This document shows positions 24,868 through 31,526 of a stretch of 64,000 nucleotides of DNA, in pieces (within the stretch, counting starts at the first letter, position 1; every line of letters begins with the position of its first letter). The position numbers were made by a program, and so were the translations under genes. Source of the DNA: Bradyrhizobium iriomotense (GTDB lineage Bacteria > Pseudomonadota > Alphaproteobacteria > Rhizobiales > Xanthobacteraceae); assembly GCF_018129405.1 (NCBI RefSeq), contig NZ_JAFCLP010000020.1:88374-152373 (forward strand), given 5' to 3'. Under the pieces are notes generated by a model. That model saw only the letters and a program-made list of their open reading frames with translations, was not told the origin of the DNA and made no database searches.

Positions 24868-25827
24868 ATGCGCAACACCGCGATGAACATGGTCCACAAG
24901 CTCGCCACGCGCGACGAGCGTGTGCTTTACATCGGCTCCGATCCCGGCGCCGGTACGCTGCGCGCGATGAGCAAGGAGTTTCCCAAGCGCCACCTGATCG
25001 AGGGCATTTCGGAGGCGCACATCATCGGCATGTCGGCCGGCCTCGCGATGGAGGGCTTCGTGCCCTACGTCAACACCATCGCGACCTTCCTGACGCGGCG
25101 TTGCTATGAGCAGGTGGCGGTCGATCTCTGCCTGCACAATCTGCCGGTACGGCTGATCGCCAACGGCGGCGGCCTCGTCTATGCTCCGCTCGGCCCCACC
25201 CACCAGGCGATCGAGGACATCGCCATCATGCGGGCGCTGCCGAACATGACGGTGATCTGCCCGTGCGACGCCGACGAGGCGGCGCGCATGATGGAGCAGA
25301 CGCTGGACTGGAAGGGCCCGGTCTACATCCGGCTCGGCAAGGGCGGCGACGCCATCGTCTCCAAGGCCGAGCACGGCTTCGAGATCGGCAAGGCCATCCT
25401 GATGCGGCCGCCCGGCGACGTCCTCATGGTGACCACCGGCATCATGCTCCAGCGCGCCCTCGCTGCAGCCGACCTGCTGGCCGCGCAAGGCATCCGCTCC
25501 GGCATCCTGCACATGCACACCGTCAAGCCGCTCGACACCGAGGCGCTGCTGCAGGCCATCCGCGGCATCAGGCTCGTGGCGACGCTCGAGGAGCACGTCC
25601 CCTCCGGCGGCCTCGGCAGCGCGGTCGCGGAGACGCTGATCGACAAGCTCGGATCAAACCTGCCCGCGATGCTTCGGCTGTCGCTGCCGGACCGCTTCAT
25701 GCACAATTACGGCTCGCAGGACTCGCTGCTGAAGAAGCACGGGCTCTCCGCCAACGCCATTGCGACCTCGATCGAGCATGCGCTCGCGGCGTCGCGCACC
25801 TCCTCTCCTCAACTTCATTCCACCTGA
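24868..25827 (+). CDS. Transketolase, C-terminal subunit
   Basis: 319 aa from ATG 24868, 10 bp after the partner gene. It contains the pyrimidine-binding domain (EGISEAHIIGMSAGLAMEG, with the Glu that activates TPP) and the transketolase C-terminal domain (RSGILHMHTVKPLDTEALLQ; TLEEHVPSGGLGSAVAE). Together with 24009-24857 it reconstitutes a full transketolase-like enzyme. Split pairs of this kind are found in special sugar pathways. The strict pairing and spacing argue for a functional heteromer. Confidence 0.88.
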   Translation: MRNTAMNMVHKLATRDERVLYIGSDPGAGTLRAMSKEFPKRHLIEGISEAHIIGMSAGLAMEGFVPYVNTIATFLTRRCYEQVAVDLCLHNLPVRLIANGGGLVYAPLGPTHQAIEDIAIMRALPNMTVICPCDADEAARMMEQTLDWKGPVYIRLGKGGDAIVSKAEHGFEIGKAILMRPPGDVLMVTTGIMLQRALAAADLLAAQGIRSGILHMHTVKPLDTEALLQAIRGIRLVATLEEHVPSGGLGSAVAETLIDKLGSNLPAMLRLSLPDRFMHNYGSQDSLLKKHGLSANAIATSIEHALAASRTSSPQLHST

Positions 25828-25835
25828 CGGGTCAC

Positions 25836-26942
25836 ATGTACGACGTTCGATATTCCTATCTGCTCGAGCAATTCGCCGATCCCGCGCCGATCCTCGCCGA
25901 GATCGGCCGCCTGGTGGCGACCGGTGACTTCACTCTTGGCAAGCCCGTCGCCGAATTCGAGAAGCGCTTTGCCGAGCTGATCGGCGTGCGTCACGCCATC
26001 GGCGTCGGATCCGGCACCGATGCGCTCAAGCTGCCGCTCAAGGCGCTCGGCATCGGTCATGGCGACGAGGTCATCACCGCCGCCAACACCTTCATCGCCA
26101 CGGTCGGCGCGATCGCGGAGACCGGCGCGACGCCGGTTCTGGTCGACTGCGACGATTCCTTCTGCATGAATGTCGACTACGTCGAGGCGGCGATCACTGA
26201 GAAGACCAAGGCGATCATGCCGGTCCAGCTGACCGGCGAGGTCACCGACATGGGCAAGCTGATGGCGATCGCCCAGCGCCACAACATCCCCGTGGTCGAG
26301 GATGCCTGCCAGGGCATTCTGTCGGAGTTCGCCGGAAAGCGCTCCGGCACCCACGGCATCGCGGCGGGTTTTTCGCTACATCCGCTCAAGAACCTCAATG
26401 TCTGGGGCGATGCCGGTGTCGTCGTCACCAATGACGACGGCATGAACGAGAAGCTCCGCCTGATCCGCAACCACGGCATGAAGAACCGCGACGAGATCGC
26501 CATCCTCGGCTGCAACTCGCGGCTCGATTCCTTGCAGGCAGTTGTCGGCAACTGGCTGATCGGCCAGACCAGCGAGATCACGCGGCGCCGGATCGAGAAC
26601 GCGGCCTATTACGATGCGGGTCTTGCCGGCCTGCCCGGCCTGCGCGTTCCGCCGCGCCGGCCCAACGTGAAGCACGTCTATCATCTCTACATGGTGTTCG
26701 CCGAACGCCGCGACGAGCTCTACAAGTACTGCCTGGACAACGGCATCGAGGCCAAGATCCACTATCCGATCCCGCTGTATCAGCAGGAAGGCCTCAAGCA
26801 TCTCGGTTACGCGCCGGGCACGTTCCCGGTCACCGACCGCCATGCCAAGGAAGTCATCAGCTTCCCCGTCGATCAGCACCTGACACGTGCCCAGCAGGAC
26901 CGCGTCATCGAGACCGTCAGGAAGTTCTGCCATGGACGCTGA
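25836..26942 (+). CDS. DegT/DnrJ/EryC1 family sugar aminotransferase 1
   Basis: 368 aa, PLP-dependent. GVGSGTDALKLPLKAL is the phosphate-binding region, VVEDACQG holds the PLP-ring Asp, and K185 in LHPLKNL is the Schiff-base lysine. The family transfers an amino group from glutamate to a keto sugar nucleotide. ATG 25836 follows the transketolase by 8 bp, and the end overlaps the second aminotransferase by 11 bp. A second family member directly after it suggests a diamino sugar or two successive keto intermediates. Members without amination activity (dehydratases) also exist, but the Lys is present here. Confidence 0.88.
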   Translation: MYDVRYSYLLEQFADPAPILAEIGRLVATGDFTLGKPVAEFEKRFAELIGVRHAIGVGSGTDALKLPLKALGIGHGDEVITAANTFIATVGAIAETGATPVLVDCDDSFCMNVDYVEAAITEKTKAIMPVQLTGEVTDMGKLMAIAQRHNIPVVEDACQGILSEFAGKRSGTHGIAAGFSLHPLKNLNVWGDAGVVVTNDDGMNEKLRLIRNHGMKNRDEIAILGCNSRLDSLQAVVGNWLIGQTSEITRRRIENAAYYDAGLAGLPGLRVPPRRPNVKHVYHLYMVFAERRDELYKYCLDNGIEAKIHYPIPLYQQEGLKHLGYAPGTFPVTDRHAKEVISFPVDQHLTRAQQDRVIETVRKFCHGR

Positions 26943-28050
26943 CACCGGCCGCCGGCGTATCGGTTACGTCAATCTTCCCGCGCAATTCGAGGAAGAGCGC
27001 GCCGAGATCATGCAGGCGGTCGAGGACGTATTCCGGCGCGGTGATTTCATCGGCGGAGCCGCGGTCGGAAAGCTCGAGGAGGAATTGTCGGCCTATCTCG
27101 GCTCGCCGCATGTGGTGACGCTGAATTCCGGCACCGACGCGCTGATCCTCGCCATGCGGGCGCTCAACATCGGTCCCGGTGACGAGGTCATCACCCCGCC
27201 GAATTCGTTCGTGGCCTCGACCGCCGCGATCGTCGCGGTCGGCGCCACGCCGGTCTTTGCGGATGTGCTGCCGGACCAGAACATCGACCCGGCCGCGGTC
27301 GAGGCCGCGGTCACGTCGCGCACCAAGGCGATCATGCCGGTGCACCTGACCGGGCGCATGGCCGACATGAACCCGCTGATGGCGATCGCGAGCAAGCATG
27401 CTCTCGCCGTGATCGAGGACAGCGCGCAGGCCGTCGGCTCGACCTATGACGGGCGCATGAGCGGCACCATCGGAACGTTCGGCTGCTTCTCCGCGCATCC
27501 CCTGAAGAATCTGAATGCCGCGGGCGATGCCGGCTTCCTCGTCACCGCCGACGCGGAGCTTGCCGCAAGAATCCGCCGGCTGCGCAATCACGGCCTGATC
27601 AACCGCAGCGACGTCCAGGAATGGGGCCTCGTGTCACGGCTCGACACGCTCCAGGCCGAGGTGCTTCGCATTCGCCTGCGCCACCTGCCCTCGGTGATCG
27701 AACGCCGGCGTCGCAACGCCGCGCAATATCGCGCCGAGCTGGCGGGCCTGCCCTTGTTCATCCCGCCCTGCCGCAACATCGAGTTCAACACCTTCCACAC
27801 CTTCGTCGTGCAGACCGACCGTCGCAACGATTTCCAGAAATATCTTGCCGACAAGGGCATCGAGACCGCGATTCACTATCCGGTTCCGATCCATCTGCAG
27901 CCGGCGGCAGCGCATCTGGGTCATGGTCGCGGCGCGTTTCCGGTGACCGAGCGGCAGGCCAACCAGATCCTCACCCTTCCCATCAACCAGTTCCTCTCGG
28001 CCGCCGATATCAGCCATATCTGCGCGACCGCCCGGGAGTACTTTGCATGA
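26932..28050 (+). CDS. DegT/DnrJ/EryC1 family sugar aminotransferase 2
   Basis: 372 aa from ATG 26932. LNSGTDALILAMRAL and IEDSAQAVGS match the PLP pocket, and K192 in SAHPLKNLNAAGDAG is the catalytic lysine. It is a clear but diverged paralogue of the gene just upstream, with the same LKNL and HYP(V/I)P signatures, so the pair probably arose by tandem duplication followed by specialisation. It overlaps the upstream gene by 11 nt and the downstream oxygenase by 4 nt. Confidence 0.88.
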   Translation: MDADTGRRRIGYVNLPAQFEEERAEIMQAVEDVFRRGDFIGGAAVGKLEEELSAYLGSPHVVTLNSGTDALILAMRALNIGPGDEVITPPNSFVASTAAIVAVGATPVFADVLPDQNIDPAAVEAAVTSRTKAIMPVHLTGRMADMNPLMAIASKHALAVIEDSAQAVGSTYDGRMSGTIGTFGCFSAHPLKNLNAAGDAGFLVTADAELAARIRRLRNHGLINRSDVQEWGLVSRLDTLQAEVLRIRLRHLPSVIERRRRNAAQYRAELAGLPLFIPPCRNIEFNTFHTFVVQTDRRNDFQKYLADKGIETAIHYPVPIHLQPAAAHLGHGRGAFPVTERQANQILTLPINQFLSAADISHICATAREYFA

Positions 28051-28853
28051 CGGATACCGACTTCCTCGAGGCCGATGAGCAGGCGCTGGCGCAGCGCTTC
28101 GTCGACGACGGCTTTGTCACCACGCCCGCTGACGACCGCGCCGGGCTCGACCGCATCCAGCGGCGCGCCGCCGAACTCGCGGCGGACTTTCTCAAGCTGC
28201 CGCACAGCAACGATCCCTATGCGATGCTCGACACCATCCACACGCGCGTGAGCGTGGATGCTCTCAACGGACTGCGGCTGCACGTCTTCAACGGCCTCAA
28301 CGCCGAGCCCTGGTTCCGGCCGACTTATTTCCGTCTGGCGCGCTCGACGATCGAGACCATCGTCGGCAACGAGCTTTGCATGCAGCGCCGCGTCAATCTC
28401 AGCATCCAGCTGCCCGGCGACGATTCGTCCCTGCTTGCCACCCATTCCGACGTCTGGTCGGGCGACTCGCCGTTCGAGGTCGTGGTGTGGGTGCCGCTGG
28501 TCGACGTCCGCCGCACTAAAGCGATGTATCTGCTGCCGCCGTCCCAGAACGGCGACATGCAGGACCGGATGGCAAGCCTGCGCAGCGCCGAGGAGCTCTA
28601 CAAGACCATCAAGCCGCACGCGACCTTCATCGAGATTCCCTACGGTCACGTCATGCTGTTCAACCAGACCTTGATGCACGGCAATCGCGTCAACGAGGAG
28701 CCCGGCACGCGCTGGAGCATGAACTGCCGGTTCAAGAGCATCATGTCGCCCTACGCGGACAAGCGCTTCGGCGAGTTCTTCGAGCCGATCCTGCTGCGTC
28801 CGGCGACGCGGGTCGGCATGCAGTACAAGCTGCCGGGAGGCTTCCATGGCTGA
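28047..28853 (+). CDS. Sporadic carbohydrate cluster 2OG-Fe(II) oxygenase
   Basis: 268 aa, phytanoyl-CoA-dioxygenase-like fold. The iron facial triad can be read as H133-x-D135 (ATHSDVW) and H211 (LMHGNR), with R223 positioned to bind 2-oxoglutarate. The presence of the 28846 gene directly after it matches the pair that NCBIfam, as I remember it, calls 'sporadic carbohydrate cluster' proteins. It would hydroxylate or otherwise oxidise a sugar or its lipid/nucleotide carrier. The ATG 28047 overlaps the preceding stop (ATGA). Family naming is from memory and not checked. Confidence 0.75.
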   Translation: MTDTDFLEADEQALAQRFVDDGFVTTPADDRAGLDRIQRRAAELAADFLKLPHSNDPYAMLDTIHTRVSVDALNGLRLHVFNGLNAEPWFRPTYFRLARSTIETIVGNELCMQRRVNLSIQLPGDDSSLLATHSDVWSGDSPFEVVVWVPLVDVRRTKAMYLLPPSQNGDMQDRMASLRSAEELYKTIKPHATFIEIPYGHVMLFNQTLMHGNRVNEEPGTRWSMNCRFKSIMSPYADKRFGEFFEPILLRPATRVGMQYKLPGGFHG

Positions 28854-29238
28854 GCGAGCCGGTCACCGCGGCTATATCGGCGCCCGGCCGCTCAACGGCA
28901 GCCGCACCCCGCAGCACGTTCAGAACATCGTGATCCGCGACTATGCGCGGCGGAAGAACTTGCACTATCTGCTGAGCGCCGTCGAGCACATCATGCCCGG
29001 CAGCTACATGGTGCTCGAGGACATCCTGGACGAGCTGCCCCGCCTGAATGGCCTGATCCTCTACAGCATCTTCATGCTGCCGCCCGATGAGGCACGGCGA
29101 CGGCAGATCTACGACCGTGTGCTGCGCGAGGGCTGTGATCTGCATGCGGCGGTGGAGGAGATCACGCTCTCGTCGCAAAAGGACATCCAGGCCGTCGAGG
29201 ACATCCTGCTCGTCAACAAATTCGCGACCATCCTGTGA
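28846..29238 (+). CDS. Sporadic carbohydrate cluster protein (LIC12192-like)
   Basis: 130 aa, no membrane segment or signal peptide. Recognisable elements are GYIGARPLNGSRTPQHVQN near the N-terminus, LHYLLSAVEHIMPGSYMVLE in the middle, and LILYSIFMLPPDEARRRQIY toward the end. They fit the small family first noted in Leptospira surface-sugar loci, next to a 2OG oxygenase gene exactly as here. The molecular function is not known. It starts 8 nt inside the oxygenase gene, so the two are tightly coupled. It could be a subunit or a sugar-modifying enzyme. Confidence 0.72.
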   Translation: MAERAGHRGYIGARPLNGSRTPQHVQNIVIRDYARRKNLHYLLSAVEHIMPGSYMVLEDILDELPRLNGLILYSIFMLPPDEARRRQIYDRVLREGCDLHAAVEEITLSSQKDIQAVEDILLVNKFATIL

Positions 29239-29263
29239 CGAATCCGCGATCCGGTTAACGACC

Positions 29264-29929
29264 ATGGCCGAGGTCAACCTGCTCCAGCCGATGCACGCGT
29301 CGACCAAGCGGAACTACGTTCAGCGTGTGGTCGAGCATGACAAGGCGGAATCGGCGGCCGTGGCCCGGCAATGGGGACGCGATTACTGGGACGGCGACCG
29401 GCGCTACGGTTATGGCGGATATCGCTACGACGGAAGGTGGCGCCCGCTCGCCCAGACCCTGATCGACCGCTATGGCATCAAGCCCGGCATGAGCGTGCTC
29501 GATGTCGGCTGCGGCAAGGGCTATCTGCTCTACGAGTTCACCCAACTCGTCCCCGACCTCACGATCGCCGGCATCGACATCTCCGACTATGGCATCGCCA
29601 ACGCCAAGGAGGAGGTGCGGCCGCACCTGAAGGTCGGCAGCGCCGTCGAGCTCCCCTACCCCGACCACAGCTTCGACCTCGTGGTGTCACTCGGCGTGCT
29701 GCACAACCTTCCGCTCGAGGACGTCTTCCGCGCGGTGCCTGAGATCGAACGCGTCGGACGCGGCGCCTCGAAATATCTGATGGTGGAATCGTTCCGCAAC
29801 GAGCGCGAGAAGGCGAACCTCCTCTACTGGCAGCTCACCTGCCTGAGCTTCCACGGTCCGGAAACCTGGGCCTGGATCTATGACAAATGCGGCTATCGAG
29901 GCGACCATGGGTTCATCTTCTTCGAGTGA
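29264..29929 (+). CDS. Class I SAM-dependent methyltransferase
   Basis: 221 aa. SAM motif I is VLDVGCGKGYLL, followed by GIDISDYGI and DLVVSLGVLHNL, the post-I and motif II region of small-molecule methyltransferases. The N-terminal part is rich in Tyr, Arg and Gly (WGRDYWDGDRRYGYGGYRYD) and may bind the substrate. The start is ATG 29264, 25 bp after the previous stop. Likely an O- or N-methyltransferase acting on the sugar. The end overlaps the cupin gene. Confidence 0.8.
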   Translation: MAEVNLLQPMHASTKRNYVQRVVEHDKAESAAVARQWGRDYWDGDRRYGYGGYRYDGRWRPLAQTLIDRYGIKPGMSVLDVGCGKGYLLYEFTQLVPDLTIAGIDISDYGIANAKEEVRPHLKVGSAVELPYPDHSFDLVVSLGVLHNLPLEDVFRAVPEIERVGRGASKYLMVESFRNEREKANLLYWQLTCLSFHGPETWAWIYDKCGYRGDHGFIFFE

Positions 29930-30485
29930 GACGGCGCGTCCGCGCCCGCCGACTTCGCTGCGTGCACAAAATCCGGAAGTCTACTATTCCGACGACGCCA
30001 TCGTCACCGCGGACGACGCCACGATCGCGGAGCTGAAGCGCATCGCCGCCGGCAACCCGCGTCTGCGCAGCCGGCTGTGCACGCATCCCGATCCCGCGTC
30101 CGGCCTGCACGAGATGCTGATCGTGCATCACCGCGATGCCTATGTGCGGCCCCACAAGCATCTTGGCAAACCGGAATCGTTTCACGTGATCGAGGGCACC
30201 GCGCAGGTCGTGATCTTCGAGGATGACGGCGGCATTCACGAGGTGCTCGAGATGGCGCCCTACGGCCAGGGCAAGCGCTGCTATTACCGCATGCCGGAGA
30301 AGGTCTTCCACTCGATCCTGATCACCTCGGAATGGCTGGTGTTTCACGAAACCACCGCAGGCCCGTTCGACCCCTCCCGCACGGCCTTTCCCGATTGGGC
30401 GCCTGATGGTAGCGACGCAGCCGCGGTCCAGGACTACGTGACGAGGACTGGCACGCTCGCCGCGGAGCATCTGGCGAGAAAATAG
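29907..30485 (+). CDS. WbuC-family cupin
   Basis: 192 aa. The cupin core reads HKHLGKPESFHVIEGTAQVV, with metal-type His and Glu positions, followed by a second half with FHSILITSEWLVFHETTAGPF. WbuC-like cupins are recurrent accessory genes in O-antigen and other surface-sugar clusters; proposed roles are isomerase or stabilising functions, without firm biochemistry. I prefer ATG 29907, which has GAGG just upstream, over the overlapping ATG at 29880. This is the last gene before a 61-bp gap and the membrane protein genes. Confidence 0.75.
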   Translation: MGSSSSSETARPRPPTSLRAQNPEVYYSDDAIVTADDATIAELKRIAAGNPRLRSRLCTHPDPASGLHEMLIVHHRDAYVRPHKHLGKPESFHVIEGTAQVVIFEDDGGIHEVLEMAPYGQGKRCYYRMPEKVFHSILITSEWLVFHETTAGPFDPSRTAFPDWAPDGSDAAAVQDYVTRTGTLAAEHLARK

Positions 30486-30546
30486 GCTCCGACCGCTATT
30501 GCTGCTCGACGAGCCCGCCGCGAACTATCGAGGACGACACCAGCCA

Positions 30547-31524
30547 ATGAAGCCGCCTGCAAAAGCACTGGTTACTCTGGCCAAGTTCGCTGTCTCGATC
30601 GGCATTCTCGTATTGTTGCTGCGTGCCCAGGATTTGTCGTCCCTGAAAGCCGATCTTCTCGCTGTCAAATTGGACATGCTGGCGCTTGCAGTGCTGCTGC
30701 TGTTCGTCCAGACCTTCGTGCTCTGTCACCGCTGGATCCTGATCCTCCGCGCCATGAAGGTGCTCCTGGATTGGCTGCCCGGCTGGCGCATTCTCATCGT
30801 CAGCACCTTTTTCAATCAGGTGCTGCCCGCGGGCGGTGACGCGGTCCGCATCTGGATGCTGCGGCGTCACGGCGTTCAATGGTCGCCAACCATCAGCAGC
30901 ATCGTGGCCGATCGCTTCCTCGCCCTGTTGGCGCTTGGTGTCGTCATATTGGCAGGAATGCCGTTCCTGCTGCCACGAGTCAGCGATAATTCGCTCCTGT
31001 TCGCTATTCTCATCGTTCTCGTAGTCGCGTGTTTCGGCCTGATCGCCCTGCTCACGCTGGATCGCTGGCCGCCCCGCATCATCGCGGCCCTGCCGGACCG
31101 GATCGTGCAGTTTGCAATGCTGGTCAGGGCTCCGCTGGCGGCTGAAGGGCGCGGGACGCTGATCACGGCTGCCATCATCATCCACCTGATCACGATCGCG
31201 GCCTGTTACGTCCTCGCGATCGGCCTCGACGCGCCGCTCTCCCCGCTTAGTGCATTCGTTCTTGTTCCGCTTGTCATTCTGTCGTCCGCAGTTCCGATCT
31301 CGATCGGAGGCTGGGGCGTGCGAGAAGGCGCAATGGTTGCTGCGCTTGGCCTGGCCGGGATCGCGTCCGACAAGGCGCTCGCGATATCGGTTTTGCTCGG
31401 CCTTGGCGGCCTGATCGTGGGACTGTTCGGCGGCCTGGTGTGGCTGGTCGCACCGGAGCGCACCAATTTCAGCACAGAGCACGCAAGGGCCGTCGCCGAT
31501 CGGACCGACGCCGCATCGGTTTAG
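30547..31524 (+). CDS. Second flippase-like (LPG-synthase-TM-like) membrane protein
   Basis: 325 aa with about eight membrane spans. It shares NQVLPAGGDAVRIWMLRRHGVQW and SIGGWGVREGAMVAALGLAG with the protein at 16896-17918; the two align over most of their length. These proteins are suspected of moving or modifying lipid-linked sugars across the inner membrane. Starting at ATG 30547 avoids a short unrelated N-terminal extension. It sits 2 bp before the large membrane protein gene, so the two are probably translated together. Confidence 0.8.
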   Translation: MKPPAKALVTLAKFAVSIGILVLLLRAQDLSSLKADLLAVKLDMLALAVLLLFVQTFVLCHRWILILRAMKVLLDWLPGWRILIVSTFFNQVLPAGGDAVRIWMLRRHGVQWSPTISSIVADRFLALLALGVVILAGMPFLLPRVSDNSLLFAILIVLVVACFGLIALLTLDRWPPRIIAALPDRIVQFAMLVRAPLAAEGRGTLITAAIIIHLITIAACYVLAIGLDAPLSPLSAFVLVPLVILSSAVPISIGGWGVREGAMVAALGLAGIASDKALAISVLLGLGGLIVGLFGGLVWLVAPERTNFSTEHARAVADRTDAASV

Positions 31525-31526
31525 CA

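Noticed and set aside
25263-25835. N-terminal extension of the first DegT aminotransferase
   Set aside because: It overlaps the transketolase C subunit in another frame and has Arg/Ala-rich low-complexity sequence; the family N-terminus begins at 25836.
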